40,231 nt of DNA from an uncultured Pseudomonadota bacterium (GTDB taxonomy: Bacteria; Pseudomonadota; Gammaproteobacteria; Methylococcales; Methylomonadaceae): assembly GCA_903848935.1 (NCBI GenBank), contig CAINHO010000011.1:1-40231 (forward strand), read 5' to 3'. The translations under genes and the position numbers were made by a program. Of the stretch, positions 8,063 to 16,139 are shown one piece after another (position 1 is the stretch's first letter; every line of letters begins with the position of its first letter). The notes beneath the pieces were generated by a model. That model saw only the letters and a program-made list of their open reading frames with translations. It had not been told where the DNA came from and did not search any database.

Positions 8063-8180
8063 TTTTACTACCCTTGTTTGATGTTTAAAATGCAAATGGA
8101 GCGTTTCGAATTATATCATCATTAAATATGCCGCTTTAATTTTTAGCGCGTTGAACACGAGTTAAGATGCGCGACAAGCC

Positions 8181-8208
8181 TTGACTTTCACGCATTCTAA
8201 AGTATTAT
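8181..8208 (+). promoter_or_regulatory. Sigma70-type promoter of the 43-residue membrane protein gene
   Basis: TTGACT (8181-8186), a 16-bp spacer and TATTAT (8203-8208) form a near-consensus promoter with start expected around 8215. The transcript would begin just before an inverted repeat at 8221-8239 and carry a leader of about 55 nt. Confidence 0.6.
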
Positions 8209-8220
8209 GACCTTTCCGTT

Positions 8221-8239
8221 TATGCTAGTTTCTAGCATA
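8221..8239. promoter_or_regulatory. Perfect inverted repeat, candidate operator or 5' RNA hairpin
   Basis: TATGCTAG and CTAGCATA form a perfect 8-bp inverted repeat around TTT. It sits immediately downstream of the predicted transcription start and ends about 20 bp before the Shine-Dalgarno. That position suits a repressor site (roadblock) or a stabilising 5' hairpin. No regulator is encoded next to it. Confidence 0.5.
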
Positions 8240-8270
8240 TTTTTAAAACTAAAAATTATAGGAGAATGCA

Positions 8271-8402
8271 ATGGGCGCAATTTTAGACGTTACTGAAATG
8301 TTGAAAACACCAACGGGTATGGCTGTTGGTTTGGCAGTTGCAGCAGCAGGTTACTTTTTCGTGAAATGGGTTTTTGCAGCACACCCAGAAGACGAAAAAT
8401 AA
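8271..8402 (+). CDS. Small 43-residue single-pass membrane protein
   Basis: The product is a Met-Gly-Ala start, a short polar segment (LDVTEMLKTPTG), one hydrophobic helix MAVGLAVAAAGYFFVKWVFA (about 17-36) and an acidic tail AHPEDEK. AGGAGA five bases before the ATG is a good ribosome binding site. A promoter upstream and a strong terminator downstream bracket it as a single-gene transcript, which argues strongly that it is real despite its size. The aromatic residues and Lys at the helix end suggest a defined orientation in the inner membrane. I do not recognise the family. It could be a small subunit of a respiratory or transport complex, but nothing visible decides this. Confidence 0.75.
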   Translation: MGAILDVTEMLKTPTGMAVGLAVAAAGYFFVKWVFAAHPEDEK

Positions 8403-8428
8403 GCGACAGATTCATATCGCTGGCAAAA

Positions 8429-8460
8429 GGTCGCAACGAGGAATCGTTGCGACCTTTTTT
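8429..8460 (+). terminator. Rho-independent terminator
   Basis: A perfect 10-bp stem, GGTCGCAACG with CGTTGCGACC, and a 6-nt loop (AGGAAT) are followed at once by six T. It closes the 43-residue membrane protein transcript. Confidence 0.95.
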
Positions 8461-8501
8461 GTTTGTAAAATTATCATTGTTTTAATGTGTTCAAGGCAGC
8501 C

Positions 8502-10391
8502 ATGTATTCACGTCTTTCAACCAAAATCACAGAGCTTCTCCATAAACAAGTTCCCGCGACAGGATTAGGATTATTTCGTATCGGTTACGGGTTAATTGCA
8601 CTGCAAGAAATTCTCTTCCTGCTGTATTTTAATCACCTAATTTTCGATCCGATTCCCTATTTTGACGTTGAGTTTCCGATGATTCCTGCGTTTCTGGGAC
8701 TTTGGGCAATCGTCGCGACGTGCGTCACGCTCGGTTATCGCTATCAAAAGGCGATGTTGTTGAATTACGCGCTGTGGATTTTGTTTGTGAATTTCACGCC
8801 CATGCAACGCGATTTCGACGGTGGTTTTGATACGTTCATGATTGGCGCGGGATTTTTTCTGTTATTCATGCCTGCCGACAAAGCTTTTTCACTGGATAAT
8901 TTGCGTTACAAACTCAGTACACCTTTTACTCATTACAGCCAAACTGCAAAACCAACGGTGACGGTGCTGGCGTATTTGTTACCTGTCGCGATTTGTTTGG
9001 GCTTTTTGTATTTCGATTCAGCGGTTCACAAAATGTTTGCTGAACATTGGCGAAATGGATTAGGAACATGGCTTCCAGCGACACAACCTTATTATGTTTC
9101 AGCGTTAGATATGTCGATTTTGTTGAATCAAAAATGGTTTGAAAATGCGTTTAGTTACACCGTTTTGGCGTTTCAATTCACATTTATTTTCTTCTTTTGG
9201 CAACGTCACGCACGCATTGTTTATTTACTGATTGGAATATCATTACATCTAGGCATTACGCTATCGTTCAACATTTATCCCTTTGGTTTAGGTATGTTGA
9301 GCTTTTATTTGCTAATGGTTCCATTTGCATGGTGGCGATCAATCGGCAAGTTTTTTGTGGCGGAACAACCAACACTGACAGTTTTTTATGATAAACAATG
9401 TTCGCTTTGTAATCGTACCGTTTTGATGTTGAATCATTTTGATATTTTCAAACGAATTGATTTTAAAAATGTGCAAGACCATGCCGCAAATTATCCAGCC
9501 CTTGCTAGGATTGCACCTGAGATTCTGTTAAAAGATTTGTATGCTGTGAATTTACAAGGTCAAGTGTATGCAGGCGTGCAGACTTATGCACAGATTTTTC
9601 AACAGATGGGGTATTTGAAATTAGTTGGTGTTTTTTTATCATTGCCAATTATTCATACATTGGCAGAAAAAAAGTATCGTGCGATTGCTGACACTCGTAT
9701 TCGCTGTGACGATAGTTGTTTTGTTGCTACGCCGTTGAAAAATAACACTTGGTACACGAGTTTATTCGAGCAAGCCTTTGCGCGTAAACCGAAAACTTTC
9801 ACACGAAAATTTCTCAAAATCTTGTCGCTGTTTTTGATTTTGCAGCTCAATAGCACAATTCATTTTGGATTGATTTACCGTTTTAATTTGCACAATCCGT
9901 TACTGTCGCCATTGACACAAATCAGTAATACATTGGTTTTGTGGTCAACGACGTTTGTGGGGATTGTACCGCATGCCTTGTATTTGCATGATCATTTTGC
10001 CAGTTACGATCACATTTTGGCGATTACTTATGCTGACGAAAATGGACAGGAACAATGGTTGCCGTTTGTTAACGAACAAGGACGAATGCTTGCACCGAAT
10101 TGGGGGCGCGTGCATTCGATGTGGGCAAACATTGCGGTTACGCCGAATATTGATAATTGGCGTTTGAAAAAATTCATTATGAAAGTGACGGCGTTTTATG
10201 GGCGAAATTTAGACTTGGATTTAAACCAAACGACCTTTCATATTCAAATGAAAAAAATTAACGCACCGAATGTTTGGGAGCGGGATTTATTACATAAAAA
10301 CTTGGCGGGAACATGGACAATCATTGGTTCGGCGAAGTGGCAAAATAAGACGGTTCAAATTGAGTTACCCGATGATATTAACGCGCTATGA
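8502..10391 (+). CDS. HTTM (vitamin K carboxylase-like) and DCC thiol-disulfide domain fusion protein
   Basis: From ATG 8502 (AAGG seven bases upstream) the product has 629 residues. Residues about 18-285 form several membrane helices with the HTTM character (GLGLFRIGYGLIALQE at the start, then PMQRDFDGGFDTFMIG and HITLSFNIYPFGLGML-like segments). HTTM is the bacterial relative of the vitamin K-dependent gamma-carboxylase membrane domain. Residues about 292-410 are a DCC/DUF393 domain with the redox motif YDKQCSLCNR (about 296-305). A further hydrophobic segment near 430 leads to a soluble tail rich in Trp and aromatic residues. The activity is unknown; a membrane-linked redox or carboxylation-type reaction is inference. 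An in-frame GTG 15 bp upstream is the less likely start. Confidence 0.85.
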   Translation: MYSRLSTKITELLHKQVPATGLGLFRIGYGLIALQEILFLLYFNHLIFDPIPYFDVEFPMIPAFLGLWAIVATCVTLGYRYQKAMLLNYALWILFVNFTPMQRDFDGGFDTFMIGAGFFLLFMPADKAFSLDNLRYKLSTPFTHYSQTAKPTVTVLAYLLPVAICLGFLYFDSAVHKMFAEHWRNGLGTWLPATQPYYVSALDMSILLNQKWFENAFSYTVLAFQFTFIFFFWQRHARIVYLLIGISLHLGITLSFNIYPFGLGMLSFYLLMVPFAWWRSIGKFFVAEQPTLTVFYDKQCSLCNRTVLMLNHFDIFKRIDFKNVQDHAANYPALARIAPEILLKDLYAVNLQGQVYAGVQTYAQIFQQMGYLKLVGVFLSLPIIHTLAEKKYRAIADTRIRCDDSCFVATPLKNNTWYTSLFEQAFARKPKTFTRKFLKILSLFLILQLNSTIHFGLIYRFNLHNPLLSPLTQISNTLVLWSTTFVGIVPHALYLHDHFASYDHILAITYADENGQEQWLPFVNEQGRMLAPNWGRVHSMWANIAVTPNIDNWRLKKFIMKVTAFYGRNLDLDLNQTTFHIQMKKINAPNVWERDLLHKNLAGTWTIIGSAKWQNKTVQIELPDDINAL

Positions 10392-10421
10392 TTTTGAGTA
10401 AATTGTTTGACTGTTTTGTTA

Positions 10422-10450
10422 TTGCATTGGCAAAATAGTCATGGTATAAA
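10422..10450 (+). promoter_or_regulatory. Candidate promoter of the small lipoprotein gene
   Basis: TATAAA (10445-10450) makes a good -10, with TTGCAT (10422-10427) as a weak -35 at 17 bp. The transcript would start about 50 bp before the lipoprotein ATG. Confidence 0.4.
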
Positions 10451-10509
10451 TTGCGCCGTGCTTAGAAATTGGCGCAACAATAATTAAAAATAACTTGGAG
10501 GATTTTCAC

Positions 10510-10623
10510 ATGAAAAAAGTAATTTCTGTATTAGCTTTAGCGTTAATGATTGTTGGTTTAACTGGTTGTATTGACGATCAAGATGGTACAAAACAAAAAG
10601 TATCTAGTTCAATTTCTTTATAA
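10510..10623 (+). CDS. Small 37-residue lipoprotein
   Basis: The precursor has a textbook lipoprotein signal: MKK, a hydrophobic stretch VISVLALALMIVG and lipobox LTGC with Cys at 20. The mature lipopeptide is only 18 residues and polar (IDDQDGTKQKVSSSISL). GGAGGA eight bases upstream is a strong ribosome binding site. It has its own candidate promoter and is followed by a rho-independent terminator. Asp residues directly after the Cys would favour inner-membrane retention under the E. coli +2 rule only if at position +2, which here is Ile, so outer-membrane sorting is more likely. It resembles entericidin-type micro-lipoproteins in plan but not obviously in sequence. Confidence 0.75.
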   Translation: MKKVISVLALALMIVGLTGCIDDQDGTKQKVSSSISL

Positions 10624-10667
10624 GATTGAACATAAATAGCTGAACTTTTAGCTGTTAGAGATTTTAG

Positions 10668-10695
10668 AAAACCCAGCATTCGTGCTGGGTTTTTT
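10668..10695 (+). terminator. Rho-independent terminator
   Basis: AAAACCCAGCA and TGCTGGGTTTT pair perfectly around a TTCG tetraloop, followed by a run of T. It terminates the small lipoprotein transcript before the rpsF promoter. Confidence 0.95.
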
Positions 10696-10706
10696 GCTTT
10701 CAGGTT

Positions 10707-10734
10707 TTGCAATTAACTGAAAAATATATATAAT
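10707..10734 (+). promoter_or_regulatory. Promoter of the rpsF operon
   Basis: TTGCAA (10707-10712), a 16-bp spacer and a perfect TATAAT (10729-10734) predict a start near 10741 and an 80-nt leader. The leader contains a small hairpin GAGC-ATCCC-GCTC at 10750-10762. A second TATAAT at 10783-10788 has no suitable -35. Confidence 0.6.
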
Positions 10735-10820
10735 TGCCGCTCTTTTACCGAGCATCCCGCTCCTCCTTGCTTTACCATTTTTTATAATAGTGATGGAAGG
10801 CTTCACCAAAAGGAAACAAT

Positions 10821-11306
10821 ATGCGACATTACGAAATTGTCTTTTTAGTCCACCCTGACCAAAGTAGTCAGGTGCCTGCCATGATTGAACGTTACAAAGC
10901 GATCGTCGAAGCAACTTCTGGAAAAATTCACCGTTTAGAAGATTGGGGTCGTCGCCAAATGGCGTATCCAATCAAAAAAGTTCACAAAGCGCATTATATT
11001 TTAATGAATGTTGAGTGTGATCAAGTTGCTTTAACCGAACTTGAAAGTGGATTCCGTTTTAATGATGCGATTTTGCGTAACTTAATTTTGTTACAAGAAG
11101 AAGCTATTACTGAACCGTCTATTATTGCGACTTCAACTGCAGAAGAAAATAAAGCGGCTGAGATTCGTGCTAAAGAAGCGGCTATCCGTGAAGAAGCAGC
11201 GGCACGCGAAGATGCTGCGGCACGCGAAGCAGCGGCTTTAGCTCCTGCCAGCGACATCGACTTAGATGCTGATGAAGACTTTGATGCTGATGATTCAGCA
11301 GAATAA
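10821..11306 (+). CDS. rpsF: 30S ribosomal protein S6 with long acidic tail
   Basis: S6 binds 16S rRNA together with S18 on the small-subunit platform. Residues 1-95 match S6: [41 protein letters not shown] and the segment [12 protein letters not shown]. After about residue 100 comes an Ala/Glu/Arg-rich, probably helical stretch ([18 protein letters not shown]) ending in an Asp/Glu tail. The total of 161 residues is longer than the usual 95-135. E. coli S6 also has a polyglutamate-modified tail, so an acidic tail fits the family but this one is expanded. It heads a ribosomal operon with rpsR 29 bp downstream. Confidence 0.96.
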   Translation: MRHYEIVFLVHPDQSSQVPAMIERYKAIVEATSGKIHRLEDWGRRQMAYPIKKVHKAHYILMNVECDQVALTELESGFRFNDAILRNLILLQEEAITEPSIIATSTAEENKAAEIRAKEAAIREEAAAREDAAAREAAALAPASDIDLDADEDFDADDSAE

Positions 11307-11335
11307 TCCCTTTTACCATTGATTACGGAATTAAC

Positions 11336-11566
11336 ATGGCACGCAACATTAGACGTAAAAAATTCTGCAGTTTTAGTAGCGCAGAAAATAGCATTCAAAT
11401 TGATTATAAAGATTTGGGTTTGTTAGGCGATTACGTTACCGAAACGGGTAAAATCGTTCCAAGTCGTATTACTGGTACACCTGCGAAATATCAAAGACAA
11501 ATTTGCACAGCGATTAAGCGTGCGCGTTATATCGCATTATTGCCTTACTGCGACGCACACAAATAA
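11336..11566 (+). CDS. rpsR: 30S ribosomal protein S18
   Basis: A 76-residue protein with the S18 core [19 protein letters not shown] and [14 protein letters not shown], and a basic start ([13 protein letters not shown]). E. coli S18 is 75 residues. S18 pairs with S6 on 16S rRNA, and the gene lies right after rpsF as in nearly all gammaproteobacteria, although priB is not found between them here. DUF2232 follows by 10 bp. Confidence 0.97.
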   Translation: MARNIRRKKFCSFSSAENSIQIDYKDLGLLGDYVTETGKIVPSRITGTPAKYQRQICTAIKRARYIALLPYCDAHK

Positions 11567-11576
11567 ATCGAAACTG

Positions 11577-12455
11577 ATGGGATTCTTAGCAACTTACATC
11601 ATGCGTGGACGGTGGCAAGCGATTATTGCTACCATCAGCTTGGCATTTTTGTCATTGTTTATGCCTCCCATTAGCATAGTTAGCTCTGCCGCAGTTGGGT
11701 TAGTTACCTTGCGGCTCGGCGCTTACGAAGGATTAACGGTTTTTAGTATTGCATTAGTCACGCTTGGCACGCTGGGTATGTTGGTAGGGAATGTAGAATT
11801 TGCGTTGCTTTACGGCGTGGTTTTATGGCTACCAATTTGGGTTCTTGCGATTTTATTGCGAGCAGGTCGGCGATTAGCGTTAGCGATTGAAAATGCGGTG
11901 TTATTGGGCGGTATCGGCATTATTGGCTTTTATTTATACAAGCCCGATGCCGTTGAAATGTGGAAAAGTTTGCTGATGCAGATGACTCCGCCGAATACGT
12001 CGCTCGATATGCAACCACAATTTGAAAGCATCGCTCATTACATGACAGGTATTATCGCGGCGGGTACTGTTTTTGGCTGGATATTCGCGCTGTTTATGGC
12101 GCGTTGGTGGCAAGCGCAGTTATATAATCCCGACGGATTTAGAACCGAATACTTGGCTTTATCCACGTCATCAGGTTTAGCGATGGGCAGTCTCGGTTTA
12201 GTTAGCATTGCAATGTTGAGTTCTGGTGGTATTGCGGAATTGGCGTGGAATCTAAGTATTCTCGCTTTTGTGCTTTATACCTTTGTTGGAACTGCCGTTC
12301 TGCACAGTTTGCTCGCACCATTGAAACAAGGTCGCTATCTGGTTATTGGCTTTTATATGACAGTATTTTTAATTCCGCATTTACTTGTTCCTGTCGCGAC
12401 GATTGGTGTGGCGGATGCGTGGTTGAATCTGCGTCAAAGGTTCAAAACGAAATAA
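11577..12455 (+). CDS. DUF2232 integral membrane protein
   Basis: The product has 292 residues from the ATG at 11577. The frame is open further upstream but overlaps the end of rpsR and adds a non-hydrophobic, unrelated segment. There are about eight hydrophobic segments covering most of the protein, including AIIATISLAFLSLFMPP, ALLYGVVLWLPIWVLAILL and GIIAAGTVFGWIFALFMA. A gene of this type between rpsR and rplI is a known gammaproteobacterial arrangement and belongs to the DUF2232 (YybS-like) family of predicted permease-like proteins. Its substrate or role is not established. The family call rests on position, length and topology. Confidence 0.8.
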   Translation: MGFLATYIMRGRWQAIIATISLAFLSLFMPPISIVSSAAVGLVTLRLGAYEGLTVFSIALVTLGTLGMLVGNVEFALLYGVVLWLPIWVLAILLRAGRRLALAIENAVLLGGIGIIGFYLYKPDAVEMWKSLLMQMTPPNTSLDMQPQFESIAHYMTGIIAAGTVFGWIFALFMARWWQAQLYNPDGFRTEYLALSTSSGLAMGSLGLVSIAMLSSGGIAELAWNLSILAFVLYTFVGTAVLHSLLAPLKQGRYLVIGFYMTVFLIPHLLVPVATIGVADAWLNLRQRFKTK

Positions 12456-12565
12456 ACCGAAGACCGTTAATCAAATCACAAAATGCGCTGAAATCGGCGC
12501 GAAACTTTATACGAACATTATAGTTCACTGCCGAATAGGCAGCTTAGAAAACGAGGATGGTAACG

Positions 12566-13015
12566 ATGGAAATAATTCTTCTTGAGAAAATTGCAAATTT
12601 AGGCAGTTTGGGCGACAAAGTCAGCGTTAAAAATGGCTATGCTAGAAACTTTTTGATTCCACAACATAAAGCAGTTGTTGCGACAGTGAAAAAAATTGCT
12701 GAATTTGAAGTACGTCGCGCTGAATTAGAAAAATTAGCGGCAGAAAAATTAGCAGTCGCTCAAGCACGCTCTGAAGCATTGGGCAAATTGCACATAGCAA
12801 TTGCACACAAAGCGGGCGACGAAGGTCGTTTGTTTGGTTCAATCGGCACACACGCTATTGCAGATGCGATTACAGCGGCTGGTGTTCAAGTTGATAAAAG
12901 TGAAATTCGTTTACCACACGGCACAATTCGTCATTTAGGTGATTTCGAAGTTCATGTCCATTTGCACGCAGATGTTAATGCAATTTGTGCAGTCAAAATT
13001 ACTGCTGAGGCTTAA
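12566..13015 (+). CDS. rplI: 50S ribosomal protein L9
   Basis: A 149-residue protein, the same length as E. coli L9. It has the N-terminal RNA-binding domain [19 protein letters not shown] and [13 protein letters not shown], a long charged connecting helix (about 42-75), and a C-terminal domain ([19 protein letters not shown]). ATG 12566 is chosen over the in-frame ATG nine bases earlier because it gives the family N-terminus and the GAGG at 12553-12556 is then correctly spaced. A small hairpin CTGCC-GAATA-GGCAG at 12528-12542 lies in the 110-bp leader and could be regulatory or a processing site. Confidence 0.97.
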   Translation: MEIILLEKIANLGSLGDKVSVKNGYARNFLIPQHKAVVATVKKIAEFEVRRAELEKLAAEKLAVAQARSEALGKLHIAIAHKAGDEGRLFGSIGTHAIADAITAAGVQVDKSEIRLPHGTIRHLGDFEVHVHLHADVNAICAVKITAEA

Positions 13016-13028
13016 TTTCAGCTCGAAA

Positions 13029-13051
13029 GGCGCGAAGTTTAACTTTGCGCC
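13029..13051 (+). other. Stem-loop between rplI and waaA
   Basis: GGCGCGAAG pairs with CTTTGCGCC (one G-U pair) over a 5-nt loop. No T run follows, so it is not a classical terminator. It may attenuate read-through or protect the 3' end of the ribosomal message. Confidence 0.4.
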
Positions 13052-13068
13052 CAACGCGCTCTCACACT

Positions 13069-14334
13069 ATGCGACGACTTTATTCGTTACTCTTTTATTG
13101 TTCAATTCCCCTCGTAATTTCGCGTCTTTGGTGGCGCAGTCTTAAAAATCTCGCTTATCGTCAACGTATTTTTGAGCGTTTTGGTTTTTACACACAGACT
13201 TATGCACAGAATGTGATTTGGTTTCATGCTGTTTCCGTTGGTGAAAGTGAAGCTCTTTTCCCGTTGATTCGATTGATTCAAACGCGTCAGCCGCAACTTT
13301 TTATTTTAATTACCACGACAACACCGACAGGTTCTGCGCGAATTAAAACCGTTTTGGGCGATAGTGTTCAACACGTTTATTTACCTTACGATTTGCCTGA
13401 TGTCGTCGCGCGATTTTTAAACACATTTAAACCACAAATGGCGGTAATTGTTGAAACTGAAATTTGGGCGAACCTTTATCACGCTTGCGCCGCAAAACAG
13501 ATTCCGTTGTATTTAATTAACGCCCGTTTATCCCCAAAATCGGTGCGTGGTTATCAAAAAATTCCGTCACTTGTCATTCCCGCGTTAAATGCCGTCACTA
13601 TCTGTGCCACTCAAACTGAAAATGACAAAACCCGTTTTGTTACCATTGGAGCAAATCCTGAAAGCGTAGAGAATCTAGGCAATATCAAATTCGACATAAC
13701 AATTACAAATGAAATTTTGTCGCAAGGTCATACGTTAAAAAATCAACTTTTCGCCCAGCGTTTCGTTTTTTTAGTAGCAAGTACACACGATGGTGAAGAA
13801 ATTTTATTATTCGAAGCATACAAAAATTTAAAAAAACAAATTCCCGAATTACTTATAGTGATTGCACCACGTCATCCCGAACGATTTGTTGTAGTCGAAT
13901 ATTTAGCGAAAACTGCTGGCTTAAACGTCATTACACGAACATCACAAAAACTTTGTAACACTGAAACAGACGTATTTTTGATTGATACACTTGGCGAATT
14001 AAAATTGTTCTACGTCACTGCGGATATAGCATTTGTTGGTGGGAGTTTCGTGCCAGTCGGCGGACACAATGTATTAGAACCAGCGGCAATCGGCGTGTCT
14101 GTTTTATTTGGTTTGGAAATGAAAAATTTCGCGTTTATTGCCGAAAAAATGTTAGCCGCACAAGCTGCGATTCAATGCGAAAATATCGCCGAATTAGAAA
14201 CAAAAATTATCGAACTTTATAATCAACCCGAATTACGAAAGAATTTAATTTCAAATGCCAAAAACTTTGTTGCCCAAAATCAAGGCGCGACTGAACGAAT
14301 TTATAAACTTTTAAACCTTGAATCTCTCACTTAA
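13069..14334 (+). CDS. waaA: 3-deoxy-D-manno-octulosonic acid transferase (KdtA/WaaA)
   Basis: Transfers Kdo from CMP-Kdo to lipid A precursor at the inner membrane, starting the lipopolysaccharide core. The 421-residue product starts at ATG 13069 with a membrane anchor (MRRLYSLLFYCSIPLVISRLWW), as in the family; a TTG 24 bp upstream is less likely. HAVSVGESEA (around 48-57) holds the catalytic Glu, and PLYLINARLSPKSVRGY and FVGGSFVPVGGHNVLEPA are the GT-30 signatures. It implies an LPS-bearing Gram-negative organism. miaB begins six bases after the stop. Confidence 0.96.
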   Translation: MRRLYSLLFYCSIPLVISRLWWRSLKNLAYRQRIFERFGFYTQTYAQNVIWFHAVSVGESEALFPLIRLIQTRQPQLFILITTTTPTGSARIKTVLGDSVQHVYLPYDLPDVVARFLNTFKPQMAVIVETEIWANLYHACAAKQIPLYLINARLSPKSVRGYQKIPSLVIPALNAVTICATQTENDKTRFVTIGANPESVENLGNIKFDITITNEILSQGHTLKNQLFAQRFVFLVASTHDGEEILLFEAYKNLKKQIPELLIVIAPRHPERFVVVEYLAKTAGLNVITRTSQKLCNTETDVFLIDTLGELKLFYVTADIAFVGGSFVPVGGHNVLEPAAIGVSVLFGLEMKNFAFIAEKMLAAQAAIQCENIAELETKIIELYNQPELRKNLISNAKNFVAQNQGATERIYKLLNLESLT

Positions 14335-14340
14335 AAAACT

Positions 14341-15681
14341 ATGACTCAAAAACTCTACATTCAAACCAACGGTTGCCAAATGAACGAATACGATTCGGAC
14401 AAAATGCGCGACGTTTTGCAAGCCTCGCACGGGTTTGAATTGACCGATGATCCCAAATTAGCGGATGTTTTACTGCTCAATACTTGTTCAATTCGTGAAA
14501 AAGCGGAAGAAAAAGTTTTTTCAGCGTTAGGTAGATGGCGAAAAATTAAAGACAAACGCCCTGACGTGATTATCGGTGTTGGCGGTTGCGTTGCCAGCCA
14601 AGAAGGCGCGGCGATTCAAAAACGTGCGCCGTTTGTCGATATGGTTTTTGGCCCGCAAACCTTGCACCGTTTGCCGCAATTACTCAACGAAGTCCGCTCA
14701 CAACATAAACCTGTTGTGGATATTTCGTTCCCTGAAATTGAAAAATTCGATAATTTGCCCGAAGCCAAAGCCGATGGTGTAAAAGCATTTGTGTCAGTCA
14801 TGGAAGGTTGCAGCAAATACTGCACTTATTGCGTCGTGCCGTACACGCGCGGCGAAGAAATTAGTCGTCCGCTCGAAGACGTGCTGGCTGAAATTCGCGT
14901 GTTAGCAAAACAAGGTGTGCGCGAAATCAATTTACTTGGGCAAAACGTGAACGCTTATCGTGGTGAAATGGCAGACGGCGAAATCGCTGATTTTTCATTA
15001 TTACTTCACGCCGTTGCAGCACTTGAAGGTATCGACCGGTTGCGTTTTACCACCTCGCATCCGATGGAATTCACTGACGAATTGATTGAAGCCTTCGCCG
15101 AAATTCCACAACTCGTGAATCATCTCCATTTGCCTGTCCAAAGCGGCAGCAATGCTATTTTAAAAAGCATGAAACGCGGTCACGTTATCGCCGATTACAA
15201 AGAAATCATCCGTAAATTGCGTGTGGTGCGTCCTGATATTTGTTTGTCGTCTGATTTTATTATTGGTTTTCCTGGTGAAACGGAAATCGAATTTGAAGAA
15301 ACGATGAACTTCATCGATGAAATGGGTTTTGATTTGTCGTTTAGTTTCATTTACAGCGCGAGACCTGGAACGCCGGCGGCTGAATTTGAAGACAATGTGC
15401 CGATGGACGTGAAAAAAGCACGTTTGGAACGTTTCCAAAACCGCATCACCGAAATGACGATGGCAATTTCAAAAAGCATGATTGGTACGACGCAAACGAT
15501 TTTGGTCGAAGGACAATCCAAAAAAAATCCGTTACAAATGCAAGGGCGCACTGAAAATAATCGCGTCGTGAATTTTATCGGGCATCCACGTTTAGCAGGG
15601 CAGTTTGTGGACGTTTTTATTGCCGAAGCGTTAACGAATTCATTGCGTGGTCGCATAGTTGATGTAACGTTGCCGCAATGA
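14341..15681 (+). CDS. miaB: tRNA-2-methylthio-N6-dimethylallyladenosine synthase MiaB
   Basis: A radical SAM methylthiotransferase that adds the 2-methylthio group to i6A37 of tRNAs. The 446-residue protein has the N-terminal auxiliary cluster cysteines C12, C49 and C83, the radical SAM motif CSKYCTYC (C157, C161, C164), and a C-terminal TRAM-type domain ending near [10 protein letters not shown]. Length is close to that of E. coli (474). The stop overlaps the ybeY start (ATGA). The usual phoH (ybeZ) gene between miaB and ybeY is missing. Confidence 0.98.
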   Translation: MTQKLYIQTNGCQMNEYDSDKMRDVLQASHGFELTDDPKLADVLLLNTCSIREKAEEKVFSALGRWRKIKDKRPDVIIGVGGCVASQEGAAIQKRAPFVDMVFGPQTLHRLPQLLNEVRSQHKPVVDISFPEIEKFDNLPEAKADGVKAFVSVMEGCSKYCTYCVVPYTRGEEISRPLEDVLAEIRVLAKQGVREINLLGQNVNAYRGEMADGEIADFSLLLHAVAALEGIDRLRFTTSHPMEFTDELIEAFAEIPQLVNHLHLPVQSGSNAILKSMKRGHVIADYKEIIRKLRVVRPDICLSSDFIIGFPGETEIEFEETMNFIDEMGFDLSFSFIYSARPGTPAAEFEDNVPMDVKKARLERFQNRITEMTMAISKSMIGTTQTILVEGQSKKNPLQMQGRTENNRVVNFIGHPRLAGQFVDVFIAEALTNSLRGRIVDVTLPQ

Positions 15682-16139
15682 ACATCATCGAAATTCAACG
15701 GATTTACGAAACAGATTCGCAACCCACCGACGCGCAATTAGAATCGTGGGTAAATACGGTTTTGGTAAATTTGGACGAAGATTTTGAAGTTGTGATTCGG
15801 ATTGTGGATGAAACCGAATCGGCGCAACTTAATGAAAGCTATCGCCACAAAAAAGGTGCGACTAACATTCTCAGTTTTTCCGTTGACCTTCCCGACGAAA
15901 TTGAGTCGAATTTGCTGGGCGATTTAGTGATTTGTGCGCCGGTTTTGGAACGCGAAGCGACTGAACAAAATAAACCGTTGTACAATCATTGGGCGCATAT
16001 TGTGATACACGGCACGTTACATTTGCTGGGTTATGATCACATTGACGATGTCGATGCTGAAGAAATGGAAGCCAAAGAAATTATTTTATTAAAAACGTTA
16101 TCAATTCCTAATCCTTATGAAGACGGTACTGATTTATGA
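15678..16139 (+). CDS. ybeY: Endoribonuclease YbeY (rRNA maturation factor)
   Basis: A zinc-dependent RNase for 16S rRNA 3' maturation and ribosome quality control. The 153-residue product has the invariant metal motif [11 protein letters not shown] with H111, H115 and H121, preceded by the conserved [12 protein letters not shown] segment. It overlaps miaB by 4 bp upstream and corC by 4 bp downstream, so it is translationally coupled on both sides. Confidence 0.97.
   Translation: MNIIEIQRIYETDSQPTDAQLESWVNTVLVNLDEDFEVVIRIVDETESAQLNESYRHKKGATNILSFSVDLPDEIESNLLGDLVICAPVLEREATEQNKPLYNHWAHIVIHGTLHLLGYDHIDDVDAEEMEAKEIILLKTLSIPNPYEDGTDL

Noticed and set aside
10767-10788. Second rpsF promoter using TATAAT at 10783
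   Set aside because: The only -35-like element, TTGCTT, is 10 bp away, too close for sigma70.
11021-11398. Ala/Ser-rich 125-codon frame antisense to rpsF
   Set aside because: Mirror image of the biased S6 tail; no start signals and it overlaps two ribosomal genes.
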